Assembly (NCBI RefSeq): GCF_021560175.1
Contig: NZ_CP091110.1
Span: 5,690,001-5,754,000 of the forward strand
Direction: 5' to 3'
DNA from: Neobacillus drentensis
GTDB lineage: Bacteria > Bacillota > Bacilli > Bacillales > Cytobacillaceae
Length of the DNA: 64,000 nucleotides
Shown piece by piece: positions 7,949 through 17,204 of the stretch (positions are counted from its first letter, which is position 1; each line of letters opens with the position of its first letter). The position numbers and the translations under genes are program-made. The notes under the pieces were generated by a model. The model did no database searches. It saw only the letters and a program-made list of their open reading frames with translations, and had not been told where the DNA came from.

Positions 7949-9220
7949 TTATTTTTTTCGCGCAATTTCCTTGTCGACTTCATTCGCTACCTTATCTAAC
8001 TCTTCTTTTACATTTCCGCCTAGGAAGATGTTTTGGACTGCCTGACCGTACTTAGTTGATAATACAGGGTAAGCAGTTGTTACAGGTCTTGGATGGGCCG
8101 TATTTAATACCTGATCTTTTAAGATGTTAAGAGGCGCTTCGTTCCATTCTGTCATTTCTTCAAAAGAAGACATACGTGCCGCCGGCTTATTATCTGCCTT
8201 AGCTAGTTTAATCACATTTTCCTTATTCAATAGGAAGTTTAGAAGGGTTGCCGCTTCTTTCTTATGCTTGGTATCCTTTGAAATCCCCCAGTTCCAATCA
8301 CCTGATGATGATACTTGTTCGCCCTTATTGCTCTTAGGATAATAAGTGATGCCCCACTCCGTTTTCGGATAATCTTGTAGTTTTCTCCATTCCCAAGATC
8401 CCATTAACATCATCGCAGCCTTGCCTTCCTCAAATTCAGTAGGTTTAGGCTGTAAGTTGACTAGACCTTCTTTCGTAAACTTTTGAAGATACTTCAATGC
8501 TTCCACAGTTTTTGGTCCATTCACATAACCATCCGCTTTTGAACCGTCTTTCGCGATAAAGCTTCCGCCATTACTCCAAACCGTTGGGCCTGAGAAGTAG
8601 ATGATCCATTCACCATAATCGAGTGTCCAGTTGACACCATAAATGCCTTTCTTTTTATCTGTTAACTTTTTAGCAGCTTCATAGAATTGATCCCATGTCC
8701 ATGCATCTTCCAGCTTGCTAGGGGGTTGGATGCCCGCATCGGCTAGCATTTTTTTGTTATAAAACAAGGCCACAGTTGACTCAGTTGCTCCAACCGTATA
8801 TAACTTCCCATTATAAGTACCTTGAGTAATAATCGACTTGACGAAATCATCTTGATTTTCAACTAGACCATCAATTGGCTGGATAATACCAGAGTCCGCA
8901 TAGTTGGCGACATTCGGGCCATCCATTGCCACTAAATCAGGAAGTGTGTTACTTGTTGCGGCTGCAGAAACCTTATCTTCGTAGGCATATTTATTACCTC
9001 TTGGGATAAGAGTTAGTTCCGCTTGAATTTTCCCTTTATATTTCTGATTGAATTGATTAATAATTTCTTTATATGCATCAGATGTGTCTCCCTTTGGATG
9101 CCATAAGGTTAATTTGACGGCGCCGCCATCACCGCTTGAAGAGCTTTCCTTACTGCCACAAGCGCTTAGAACTCCTAGTAATAAAACAACAGCCATACTA
9201 AGTGCTAAAAACTTTTTCAC
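7949..9220 (-). CDS. Sugar ABC transporter substrate-binding lipoprotein
   Basis: 423 residues. The N-terminus is a lipoprotein signal, MKKFLALSMAVVLLLGVLSAC with lipobox LSAC (Cys21), then a Ser/Gly linker. The body reads as a family 1 extracellular solute-binding protein: LTLWHPKG near the start, NWTLDYGEW and MLMGSWEWRKL in the middle. It is anchored outside the membrane and delivers a sugar to the permeases. The GH32 enzyme and kinase in the operon suggest sucrose or fructo-oligosaccharides as ligand. It is first in the operon, with cre-like sites upstream. Confidence 0.93.
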   Translation of the reverse strand: MKKFLALSMAVVLLLGVLSACGSKESSSSGDGGAVKLTLWHPKGDTSDAYKEIINQFNQKYKGKIQAELTLIPRGNKYAYEDKVSAAATSNTLPDLVAMDGPNVANYADSGIIQPIDGLVENQDDFVKSIITQGTYNGKLYTVGATESTVALFYNKKMLADAGIQPPSKLEDAWTWDQFYEAAKKLTDKKKGIYGVNWTLDYGEWIIYFSGPTVWSNGGSFIAKDGSKADGYVNGPKTVEALKYLQKFTKEGLVNLQPKPTEFEEGKAAMMLMGSWEWRKLQDYPKTEWGITYYPKSNKGEQVSSSGDWNWGISKDTKHKKEAATLLNFLLNKENVIKLAKADNKPAARMSSFEEMTEWNEAPLNILKDQVLNTAHPRPVTTAYPVLSTKYGQAVQNIFLGGNVKEELDKVANEVDKEIARKK

Positions 9221-9253
9221 CTAATTTTCCCCCTTTATCTTGTTCTTCGCTAT

Positions 9254-9298
9254 AAAGCGTTTCCATGTGTATAGAATAAAGTAAATGAACCGCTTTCA
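9254..9298 (-). promoter_or_regulatory. Two candidate cre (CcpA) sites upstream of the fructan operon
   Basis: On the minus strand TGAAAGCGGTTCAT (9285-9298) fits the catabolite-responsive element consensus well, and TGGAAACGCTTTAT (about 9252-9265) fits partly. They lie 32-78 bases before the binding-protein start, where CcpA would repress the operon when glucose is present. Binding is inferred. Confidence 0.6.
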
Positions 9299-9343
9299 AA
9301 ATGAGGTATTCTTCTTATCAATGTTTAAATTTTTACTTTCTCA

Positions 9344-9373
9344 ACAAAAAGAGCCTCTCAAATGTTTGAGAGG
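9344..9373 (-). terminator. Terminator of the regulator operon
   Basis: CCTCTCAA-acat-TTGAGAGG followed by CTCTTTTTG on the minus strand, touching the stop codon at 9374. It separates the regulators from the transport operon. Confidence 0.88.
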
Positions 9374-10510
9374 TTATTTGAACATTTTCCGGTATTCACT
9401 TGGTGTTTGATTCATTTTCTTTCTAAATACTTGAGAGAAATACCGTTGATCGGTATAGCCCACCTTCTCAGCAATTTCATAGGTCTTTAATTCAAGGTTT
9501 TCTAATAGCAAGCATGCATACTCTACTCGAACGTTGGTCAGATACTCCAGGAAAGTGATCCCAGTTCTTTGTTTAAAAAGGCTGCTAAAATAACTGACAC
9601 TTAGACCCACTCGCTCGGCCATTTGCTCAATTCCCAAATCCTGCTCAAAACGACTTTTAATATACGCTATCGCATCATCCATTAAGTCCACGGCGTTTTG
9701 CTTCGGTTTGTACTCCTGTTTAATCAGTTCGTCTGTAATAATGACACTTTTGGTGAAGGCATCAAACTTAAGAAGCTCCCTCGCATGGTTAACAGACTTT
9801 TTAACGTCCGATAGACAATTTACTGGTTCTCCAATAGCAATAATGCATTTTTGGGTAACCAGTTGGAGGATTTGCTGTGCTAAGTCAATAACATATTCTT
9901 TTATTGAATCATCAGGCCGTGTTACTACAACCATTACCTCTGAGTCTGACATTCTGTACACATAAAGCTTCTCATGTATTTGTTGAACGATGGCCTCCAC
10001 GTTTTTTTCAAAGGATTTCAAAGCCATTGCTATATAGGGCTGTTCTTTATTGGGGACCTCGGCGACTGTTTTTTCCTTTGTTATTAATTCATAGATTAGG
10101 AACTTTTCATACTCAGATTCATTTTGTTTTTGCTGATCCAGTTTGGCAATGGCACGTTCAATACATTCCTGTAATTCATCATAATCGATGGGTTTAAGAA
10201 TATAGTCGAGGGCATTGTTCTTAATCCCTTCCTTAGCATATTCAAAATCATCATAGCCGCTGATTAACAGGGTGATGGGCTTATACGGAATCTGCTGAAT
10301 CTGCTTTAATAAATCAATACCAGTCATCCCGGGCATAGAGATGTCCGTCAAGACGAGGTCAATCCGTTCCTTTTTTAAAACTGCTAATGCTTCATGCCCA
10401 TTTTGCGCGGTACCTGCAACCATGCAGTTAAGTGCCGGCCAATCAATGATTTGGGTTAGATTCTTTAAAATTAAAGGCTCATCATCCGCTATTAGTACTT
10501 TATATACCAT
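9374..10510 (-). CDS. AraC-type response regulator (YesN family)
   Basis: 378 residues. The receiver domain (1-120) has acidic pocket D9-D10, phospho-acceptor D56 (LTDISMPGM) and K107 in ILKP. A middle region of unknown role follows, then a C-terminal AraC double helix-turn-helix (about 280-378) ending with the family signature around GYTDQRYFSQVFRKKMNQTP. The partner kinase ends 11 bases inside its start. It likely activates the fructan ABC operon immediately downstream. AAGGGGAT precedes ATG 10510; the longer open frame is not supported by a ribosome binding site. Confidence 0.92.
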   Translation of the reverse strand: MVYKVLIADDEPLILKNLTQIIDWPALNCMVAGTAQNGHEALAVLKKERIDLVLTDISMPGMTGIDLLKQIQQIPYKPITLLISGYDDFEYAKEGIKNNALDYILKPIDYDELQECIERAIAKLDQQKQNESEYEKFLIYELITKEKTVAEVPNKEQPYIAMALKSFEKNVEAIVQQIHEKLYVYRMSDSEVMVVVTRPDDSIKEYVIDLAQQILQLVTQKCIIAIGEPVNCLSDVKKSVNHARELLKFDAFTKSVIITDELIKQEYKPKQNAVDLMDDAIAYIKSRFEQDLGIEQMAERVGLSVSYFSSLFKQRTGITFLEYLTNVRVEYACLLLENLELKTYEIAEKVGYTDQRYFSQVFRKKMNQTPSEYRKMFK

Positions 10511-12248
10511 GTTTATCCCCTTGAATTGGAAATGATATTCTAATCTTCGTACCGCTATTTTCACTAGAACAAATCATTAATCCATAATTTTTGCCGTAAT
10601 AGAGTTCCAGCCGTTCCTGAACGTTACGGATGCCATGTCCACCACTTTTCGGTTTTTCTGAACGATCGAAATTCAACCACATGTGAGGATCCATCCCCTT
10701 ACCGTTATCCTCAATGATGAATTGGCCGTGTCCGTTGGCAATCGTCCCGCTAATTTGGATGCGGCCTGTATGACTTTGATCAAAGGCATGGATTAAAATA
10801 TTCTCGACTAAAGGTTGAAGGATCAGTTTTAAGACCGGCTGGTTTTCTAATGCTTTTTCAACCTCTACTTCATAGGAAAAACGGTTATCATATCGAATTT
10901 TTTGAATCTCTAAATAGCTCATCACGTGACGTATTTCATCTTTGACGGTGACTTCATATCCACCATTGATACTGATACGCAATAATTTGCCTAGATTAAT
11001 CGTCATTTTACTAATATCCTTTTGACCATTTAAAGAAGCAAGCGCATTGATGGATTCAAGGGTATTATATAAAAAGTGAGGATTGATTTGCTGTTGCAGC
11101 ACCTTGAATTGTGCCTCCCGCTTCCGTTCCTGTTCCGTTTCCACTTCTCTTAACAACTGTTGAATCCGTGTAATCATGTTATTGAACCCTATGGCTATAT
11201 TCTCTAATTCTTTGATTTTATAGCGTTTTATCCGAATGCTTAGCGTACCTTTTTCTGCTAGTTTCATATATTTTAATAACTCCTGAATAAAAAGGGCGAT
11301 ACGTTTCAAATAGAACATATTAAAAAGACCTGCGACGATTAATGCTAAGCCCACAATTAATAAAGTCATATTTCGAATATGAGTAATATCGTTCGAAATA
11401 TCCTTCCATGGCTCAACCGAAATCATCATGAGGGAAGATGAGCCTGTCCCCCTTTGGAAGCTTGAAGGCATATACGTAATTAAGCTTTTCTTCCCTTTCC
11501 ACGTATCAATCAGGTAGCCGCTTTTTTTGGATTGAATATCTGAAAGGTGCTTAATGGCAAATGGTTTGCCAATTAAATTTCGATTTAATGAATAGACGAT
11601 GGTGCCCTGTTGATTGACTAACATCCCATAGGAGGAACCTTCATGCACATCTTTAAAAGTCGAATCAAACAGGTTGATGTTGACATCTAAAATGACATAT
11701 CCTAAGTTATTTAGCGTATTAATATCCTTAACTACTCTGCCTAATGTGAAGGAAAATCTATTATCTTGCGTAAACGGCTGATGTTCAGAAGGAGTCAACC
11801 ACACACCCCTTCCCTTTTCCTTAAGAATTTGCCGGTAAAAATGACTGGACCTAAATTTTTGAAAGGTCGGGATTTGAGTGTCCCTTAAATGGGTAGCGCC
11901 CCCACCTTCCCTATATAAAATAAAATCAGCAATTTGAGAATTTCCCAGCATCATCCCCGCGACTGCCTGCTGCTTATTATAAAAATCAATCATAGAGGTT
12001 GTATCATTTGTACTTAAGTATGACTGGATTTCACCGGATGATATCACATAATCAGAAAAGGCATCTACCTCTGAAACAGAAGACATTACATTCCGATCAA
12101 CAGCCTTCAATGTTTGAACGGTTTGATTACTTATCTTTTGTTCTAGTGTGGTGGATGATATTTTATAGGATACAAAGCCTAATACAATAATAGGCAGTAG
12201 GATAAAAATCAAAAAGGCGATAATCATTTTTTGTTGAAATCTTAACAT
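10500..12248 (-). CDS. YesM-family sensor histidine kinase
   Basis: 582 residues. An N-terminal helix (about 8-30), a large extracellular Cache-like sensor (30-285), a second helix near 290-310 and a HAMP segment lead to a His_kinase domain with QQINPHFLYNTLES (phospho-acceptor His near 390) and an ATPase with ILQPLVENILIHAF and DNGKGM. It senses an outside signal, probably a sugar or the sugar-loaded binding protein encoded just upstream (15-base gap), and phosphorylates the regulator with which it overlaps by 11 bases. Confidence 0.92.
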   Translation of the reverse strand: MLRFQQKMIIAFLIFILLPIIVLGFVSYKISSTTLEQKISNQTVQTLKAVDRNVMSSVSEVDAFSDYVISSGEIQSYLSTNDTTSMIDFYNKQQAVAGMMLGNSQIADFILYREGGGATHLRDTQIPTFQKFRSSHFYRQILKEKGRGVWLTPSEHQPFTQDNRFSFTLGRVVKDINTLNNLGYVILDVNINLFDSTFKDVHEGSSYGMLVNQQGTIVYSLNRNLIGKPFAIKHLSDIQSKKSGYLIDTWKGKKSLITYMPSSFQRGTGSSSLMMISVEPWKDISNDITHIRNMTLLIVGLALIVAGLFNMFYLKRIALFIQELLKYMKLAEKGTLSIRIKRYKIKELENIAIGFNNMITRIQQLLREVETEQERKREAQFKVLQQQINPHFLYNTLESINALASLNGQKDISKMTINLGKLLRISINGGYEVTVKDEIRHVMSYLEIQKIRYDNRFSYEVEVEKALENQPVLKLILQPLVENILIHAFDQSHTGRIQISGTIANGHGQFIIEDNGKGMDPHMWLNFDRSEKPKSGGHGIRNVQERLELYYGKNYGLMICSSENSGTKIRISFPIQGDKHGI

Positions 12249-12263
12249 GCAGACACCTTTCTT

Positions 12264-13502
12264 CTATTTTATATCCTTATAATGATTAAACATGTTTTCA
12301 AGATTGAAAAGAAAGTTATCGATATTCTTATCATAGTAGAATTGGGATGAAATTTTTCGGAAATCCGATTCTGCAGCAGTTCCTCCCGACCAATAATGGT
12401 TGGGCCAATTTACTGACTTGCCCTCAAGAATTCTTTCGTTTAACATCATCAATTGTTCTTTATTCACGGCTACTCCTTTAACTGTACTAATGGAGCCCTC
12501 GTAGTCCGATAATCTTTGGGCAGTTTCTTTTTTAGTCAAAAACGCTAAAAATTCCTTTGCTTCCTTAGGATGCTTTGTATCAGCGGCGATAGCAAGCCCT
12601 ATATCCACTCCGCCTAAAACTTTATTTTGTTCAGGCTGATTAGTTGCCGGAAATGGGAATATTCCATATTGAAATTGGGGATTGTATTTTTCTATATCCG
12701 ATAAAACCCATGTCCCCATCACATACATGGTCCCTTCCCCCTTGGCAAATTTCCGGTTCACGGCATAATAATCGTCTTGAAATGAATTTGGTTGTACAAA
12801 AGAAAGGGCCTTGACAGTCTTTTCTGAAACTTCCCTCCATGCTTGATCCTTCAATAAAGAAAATGAGTCCTGACTCCAATATTTAGTATTAATTTCATTA
12901 GCCACGAGGTTTAGATTAAATACACTCGTTTTGTCGGCATCTTCATTGGGCATTAACAAAGGAGTTTTTCCTGCAGCTCTTAATTTTTCCATCACCGCTA
13001 TAAACTCATCCCAGGTTTTAGGGATAGAAAGATGATATTCTCTAAATTGATCCTTATTATACAATACTCCTACTGCATTTTGCGTTAACGCTACCCCATA
13101 CATTTTTCCATTTACTAGATAGCGATTTTGTATGTTTGGATTGATATTTTGGATGAATCCATCTTGGGTCAGATCTAATAGATACCCTTTTTCTGCTCTA
13201 ATCCGATAATCTTGTTCAATCGGATAGGTAATAAAAATATCCGGGATATCCCCTCTCGCAATCCTAGTTTTTAATACTGTCATTCCTCCTGGTACGACTT
13301 CTTGTTTGATTACAATTGAGGGATGCTGCTTTTCAAATTCATTGATCAACTCATTAAAAACTCTCTCTGTTTCAAATTTGGGTGACAAAAACTCAAGTTG
13401 TACCTTCTCTTTCTTGGCTGTTACTGCATCTAACTGGTGGCCATCACAAGCAGTGATTAAAACGACGATCGTAAAACAGATAAGACGAAAAAGAAACTTC
13501 AT
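12264..13502 (-). CDS. Extracellular solute-binding lipoprotein associated with the YesMN-type system
   Basis: 412 residues. Signal MKFLFRLICFTIVVLITAC with lipobox ITAC (Cys19), then a family 1 solute-binding fold (VQLEFLSPKFETERVFNELI..., LYNKDQFREY, MYVMGTWVLSDIEKY). It is distinct from the transporter's own binding protein at 7949. It is first in the three-gene unit with the kinase and regulator and has no permease beside it. This suggests that it presents ligand to the YesM sensor rather than to a transporter; that role is inference. It could also feed the permeases at 6108-7891. Confidence 0.88.
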   Translation of the reverse strand: MKFLFRLICFTIVVLITACDGHQLDAVTAKKEKVQLEFLSPKFETERVFNELINEFEKQHPSIVIKQEVVPGGMTVLKTRIARGDIPDIFITYPIEQDYRIRAEKGYLLDLTQDGFIQNINPNIQNRYLVNGKMYGVALTQNAVGVLYNKDQFREYHLSIPKTWDEFIAVMEKLRAAGKTPLLMPNEDADKTSVFNLNLVANEINTKYWSQDSFSLLKDQAWREVSEKTVKALSFVQPNSFQDDYYAVNRKFAKGEGTMYVMGTWVLSDIEKYNPQFQYGIFPFPATNQPEQNKVLGGVDIGLAIAADTKHPKEAKEFLAFLTKKETAQRLSDYEGSISTVKGVAVNKEQLMMLNERILEGKSVNWPNHYWSGGTAAESDFRKISSQFYYDKNIDNFLFNLENMFNHYKDIK

Positions 13503-13627
13503 AGAACCTCCTAATTCCCCAATGTATTTAGCTTGAAATCTATTAACAATCCTATTTCCATAATACTATAAAATCATCCTATAAAAATCCATATTAGCCA
13601 TTAGTTATCAATTACCAAAAATACGCA

Positions 13628-13671
13628 TAGGGACGGTTCTCCTGCTTCCGAAGCAGTAGAACCGTCCCCGT
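13628..13671. repeat. PTR, full-length copy bounding a composite element
   Basis: GGGACGGTTCTcctGCTTC-CGAAGC-agtAGAACCGTCCCC. It lies on one side of the composite at 13692-13808; another PTR lies on the other side. Confidence 0.88.
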
Positions 13672-13691
13672 GATTTTTTTGACATTTTTCC

Positions 13692-13808
13692 CCATATTAT
13701 GCTATTAATCAAACATTTGTTTAAAAACGAGCCCATCCGCGTGATTTCAGGATTTCTCATTCCATTGGTCTGAAAAAAACGTCGAAAGCTATCCTATTAT
13801 AGGTACGC
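13692..13808. repeat. Half copy of composite element
   Basis: Begins CCCCATATTATGC, carries AATCAAACATTTGTTTAAAA, then ATCCGCGTG, TTTCTCATTCCAT and GTCGAAAGCT. The block at 33537-33663 shares all of these words in the same order over about 115 bp. It is flanked by PTRs at 13628 and 13809. Confidence 0.8.
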
Positions 13809-13837
13809 TGGAAGCATAAGAACCGTCCCCATGCTTC
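13809..13837 (-). repeat. PTR abutting the stop codon of the DUF3298 gene
   Basis: GGAAGCATAAGAACCGTCCCC then ATGCTTCC. The stop codon of the minus-strand gene begins at the very next base, so the PTR is its 3' end hairpin. Confidence 0.88.
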
Positions 13838-15040
13838 CTAAAACTCAACTTGAAATGTTTTCACGACTTCAGGAACAACATTCTTTATGAAGTCATTTAC
13901 TTGTAGGTTATTCTGCGGGATTTGTGCAACTGAATACGAATAAATAATTTCATTTTCTTCAGCAAGTTTAACTTCCGCTTCAGCGTTTAAGGAGGTCCAC
14001 TCTTGTTTCTCGTACATATGGAAACTAAACAATAAGGGTTTATCAGCAGACTTGAAATATACATTGACTTCGGATATCCATTTATGACTATCCGAATAAT
14101 CGGCTCGTTCAAATGTCAAACGATCCAGCCATTCTTTTGGGATCGAAAAATGATAGCCCTCAGAAACATAGATCATGGTGGAAGCAATCGATTTTGAGAT
14201 CATAATCCCATGACTCTGGAAAAAGGCATCGTTTAATACGCTTTGAATATCCGAAAAAGACAGATGGTATTGAAGCGTCCCTTCAGCGAAAGAGGCATAT
14301 TCATAAGGTGGAAAATACATCATTATTCCATCCTTCGTTAAATAAACCTGTAGTAAATCATCCGAACTGATTTGTTTAAACTCCCCCATCGCCTCAAGCG
14401 TATGGAAGACATCTTGTTTCACGACGAGGTTGCTAATGAGCCGTTGGGTTTGCGGTGACCCATTAAATAATTCCTTTGCCTCAACGATCCTGCCATTATC
14501 CAAGTCAACCAAGATTGGAACGCGCGACGGCATGCCATGTGCAGCCCCGCTAAGATAAAAATATTGGTCATATACAAAGCTGATCAGGTGGTCATTCTGA
14601 AAGGTGATTTTGTATATTGAATCAAACGATGACGGCTTACTTGGATCCTCATTCGTCATTTGACTTTCGTCGGCCGCGTTGGCTTTTTTCTTTAACGTAT
14701 CATTAATTTGCGCTTGAGCGTTTTTGTTTTTCATGCCTTCAATTTGCGGATAGGTAATATTGATAATCGGGGCGTCTTTCTCAATGGACTCATCATGAAT
14801 TTTAATGGTTTGATTGGTTGTTTTCGGTTGATTGCTAGGTTTTACTTGTGGATCAGTCGTACTTCCTGGTTGAGCGTTAGGTTTTTCTGTTTCATCGGCA
14901 GACTTCTCCTGCTGTCCTCCCTTTTTTTTCGATTGATTGTCTTGTGTTTGTTCTGAAACAGGCCTTTTTTCTTGCATACCGCTGCAGCCTGCTGTGAAAA
15001 AGACAACAAGGGCCAACGCTAGTGTCCATTTCAGTTTCAT
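13838..15040 (-). CDS. Lipoprotein with DUF4163/DUF3298 domains (RsiV/PdaC-like)
   Basis: 400 residues. Signal peptide with lipobox TAGC (Cys19), a Lys/Gln/Glu/Pro-rich linker (about 22-80), then a PdaC-type DUF4163 region (IKIHDESIEKDAPIINITYP..., about 80-190) and a DUF3298 region with YFYLSGAAHGMP and YLTKDGIMMYFPPYEYA (about 155-290). The last 100 residues are not recognised. Similar modules occur in the anti-sigma factor RsiV and in PdaC-like wall enzymes, but no catalytic NodB domain is present here. It is membrane-anchored on the outside and its role is unknown. AAAGGAGTG precedes the start. Confidence 0.8.
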   Translation of the reverse strand: MKLKWTLALALVVFFTAGCSGMQEKRPVSEQTQDNQSKKKGGQQEKSADETEKPNAQPGSTTDPQVKPSNQPKTTNQTIKIHDESIEKDAPIINITYPQIEGMKNKNAQAQINDTLKKKANAADESQMTNEDPSKPSSFDSIYKITFQNDHLISFVYDQYFYLSGAAHGMPSRVPILVDLDNGRIVEAKELFNGSPQTQRLISNLVVKQDVFHTLEAMGEFKQISSDDLLQVYLTKDGIMMYFPPYEYASFAEGTLQYHLSFSDIQSVLNDAFFQSHGIMISKSIASTMIYVSEGYHFSIPKEWLDRLTFERADYSDSHKWISEVNVYFKSADKPLLFSFHMYEKQEWTSLNAEAEVKLAEENEIIYSYSVAQIPQNNLQVNDFIKNVVPEVVKTFQVEF

Positions 15041-15343
15041 CCGCTCACTCCTTTAGTTGATCGTCATATACAAATTTTCGTGAGGTTCTAGTTTCCATTG
15101 TTCCACTCAGTTTATGATATGTTATCCTTTCTTGGTTATATCTCTATAAAAGTGATATTTTCCTCACCTGGCCCCATTGTAACAGTAATCCTTTTGAAAA
15201 AAGTCACAAATAGATTTCAACAAAAATAACCCAGAGTCGCCCCTGGGTTATTTTCTCGAATAGCCTCTATCTATAAGAATGGTTGCACGGTATTCAGTCT
15301 CGCATGGAAGGCTGCCACCCTAATAAACTGGATCCTCATTCTG
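15041..15343. terminator. Gap with bidirectional terminator at 15222-15256
   Basis: AAAATAACCCAG (15223-15234) pairs with CTGGGTTATTTT (15243-15254), giving U-tracts in both directions. It would end the drr/two-component operon coming from the right. No gene is seen elsewhere in this 303-base gap. Confidence 0.8.
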
Positions 15344-16426
15344 TTAATGCAACAGAGGACTAGCCCAAAATCTCACGATGATTTCCGTACCCTTTCCCTG
15401 TTCACTTTGGACCTGAATCTCGCCTTTGTGCAAATCAATAATTCTTTTTACAATGGATAAACCGAGCCCGCTGCCACCAAAATTGCGATTTCTGGATTTG
15501 TCCGCTTTATAAAACCGCTCAAAGATGTGCATCTGCTCCTCTTTGTTCATACCGATCCCAGTATCTTTTATTTTTATCACCCTATGATTGTCAGCGGTAT
15601 TAAACGCCTTAATGGATATGGTACCTTCCTTTGGCGTAAATTTAATACTATTATGAATTAAATTAATCCAGACTTGATCCATTAGTTCCTCATCAGCCGT
15701 GATGATTAATTTTTCAAGAGAAATGTCCAAATGGATTTGTTTCTCTGCCCATTGCGGTTCACTGGCAAGGATGGCTCGGCGCAGCTGATGATCCAGCCGA
15801 TAGTCTTTTAGTTCAAACGGATGATGATCAGACTCTAATGAGGTTAGCTTTAATAGATTTTCACTTAATTTTGATAGCCTGTTACTTTCCATTTCGATTA
15901 TTTCCAAGTAATGTTTGCGTTGTGTGGGACTCAACTCATCGTTCTTCAATGCATAAGCAAATCCGCTGATCGACGTTAGTGGAGACTGGATTTCATGCGA
16001 GACATTGGAGATGAATTCCTGCCGCATTCCCTCCATTTCCCCCAGTTTATCCGCCATATGATGTATGCTTTCGATTAGCCTCTGATAGGGATGGTCATTT
16101 CGTCCTCGTAATTGATTTCTGTAAAAAGAAAGATCAATATTAAAATTTCCTTCCGCCATCATCTTCATTGCATGAAGCATCGGATGAAGGAATTTATCTT
16201 GCTGCGATTTTACCCATTTAATTTTTGTAATAAAAAACATGCAGCACCCAAAAAGGAAAAAACCCAAAAACGAGTTGATTAATTGTCTGGTAAGTTCATG
16301 TGGATAATAATGAATTGACTCATAGAACCTTGTTGTCAACCAATAGGAACCCGACCAGCCCAAAAGAAGAGAGAGGATGACAGCTAAAAAGCCTAACATT
16401 CGTTTCATGCTTTCAGGCAGGTTCAA
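15344..16426 (-). CDS. Membrane sensor histidine kinase (HPK1 type)
   Basis: 360 residues. Two helices (about 10-30 and 52-70) enclose a very short external loop, suggesting membrane rather than ligand sensing. Then HAMP-like and HisKA regions with H-box NVSHEIQSPLTS (H144), N-box NLIHNSIKF, DTGIGM, and GGSGLGLSIVKR. TTG at 16426 overlaps the regulator stop as TTGA with GGAGGTG upstream, a clear coupled start; ATG at 16408 is the alternative. It is the last gene of the unit with drrA, drrB and the regulator. Confidence 0.9.
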   Translation of the reverse strand: MNLPESMKRMLGFLAVILSLLLGWSGSYWLTTRFYESIHYYPHELTRQLINSFLGFFLFGCCMFFITKIKWVKSQQDKFLHPMLHAMKMMAEGNFNIDLSFYRNQLRGRNDHPYQRLIESIHHMADKLGEMEGMRQEFISNVSHEIQSPLTSISGFAYALKNDELSPTQRKHYLEIIEMESNRLSKLSENLLKLTSLESDHHPFELKDYRLDHQLRRAILASEPQWAEKQIHLDISLEKLIITADEELMDQVWINLIHNSIKFTPKEGTISIKAFNTADNHRVIKIKDTGIGMNKEEQMHIFERFYKADKSRNRNFGGSGLGLSIVKRIIDLHKGEIQVQSEQGKGTEIIVRFWASPLLH

Positions 16427-17103
16427 TTTAACACCTCCAGACGATAGCCAAGTCCACGGATTGTGGTAATGATAAATGGACAATCTACTTGAGAGAATCG
16501 TTGCCGCAGCCGTTTAATGTGGACGTCAACCGTTCGTTCATCCCCCTCATAATTTATCCCCCAAATAGTTTCAATTAATTGTTCTCTTGAAAAGGTTTTT
16601 TGCTGATTGGCTGCAAGCTTAAACAACAGTTCAAATTCTTTAAGCGGTAAGGTAATGTCCTGATTCCCGATAAATACTTTATAGGAAGCACGATCAATCA
16701 CCACATGACCGATTTCAATCCGATTAGAGACCGTTATTTGGTATCGCTTCAGCAATGCTTTAACCCGCGCGGCCAGCTCAGCTGCAGCAAATGGTTTAAC
16801 CATATAATCATCTGCTCCGAGATTAAACCCTTTTACTTTTTGAGCAGTCTCTCCTTTAGCTGTCACCATTAAAATAGGCAATGTATCAGAATAATAGGTT
16901 CGGACTTCCTGGCAAAAGGCCCAGCCGTCCATTTTTGGCATCATAATATCCAGAATAATTAAATCAATTTTATCCGTTTCGAGGATCGATAAGGCAGCCT
17001 CTCCATCTTCTGCTTCCACAATCGATACGCCTTCTTTCGAAAGGATGACGTGAATTAATTCCCGGATGTGCGGGTCATCATCTACAATTAATATTTTTGC
17101 CAT
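16423..17103 (-). CDS. OmpR/PhoB-family response regulator
   Basis: 226 residues. The receiver has D8/D9, phospho-acceptor D52 (ILDIMMPKMDG) and the MVKPF lysine. The C-terminal winged helix (about 125-226) contains LPLKEFELLFKLA and RTVDVHIKRLRQR. It pairs with the overlapping kinase. It probably controls the upstream drrAB exporter, since a direct heptamer repeat of the type such regulators bind lies before drrA. RBS AAAGGAA. Confidence 0.92.
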   Translation of the reverse strand: MAKILIVDDDPHIRELIHVILSKEGVSIVEAEDGEAALSILETDKIDLIILDIMMPKMDGWAFCQEVRTYYSDTLPILMVTAKGETAQKVKGFNLGADDYMVKPFAAAELAARVKALLKRYQITVSNRIEIGHVVIDRASYKVFIGNQDITLPLKEFELLFKLAANQQKTFSREQLIETIWGINYEGDERTVDVHIKRLRQRFSQVDCPFIITTIRGLGYRLEVLN

Positions 17104-17119
17104 AGGATCATTCCTTTTT

Positions 17120-17162
17120 AAAAATAAATGGAACCGCTAGTCTGCAAGCCAGCGATTCCTAA
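17120..17162 (-). terminator. Possible terminator between drrB and the regulator
   Basis: GGAATCGCT and AGCGGTTCC form a stem on the minus strand followed by ATTTATTTTT. If used, it would set kinase/regulator levels below the exporter. Confidence 0.55.
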
Positions 17163-17204
17163 AGGCCTTTCACTTGATTTTACACCATTCAGAGCTTCCC
17201 GCAA

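Noticed and set aside
3036..13502. A missing ATPase taken as sign of a broken ABC transporter
   Set aside because: Bacillus CUT1 sugar importers commonly share one MsmX-type ATPase encoded elsewhere, and all other parts are intact.
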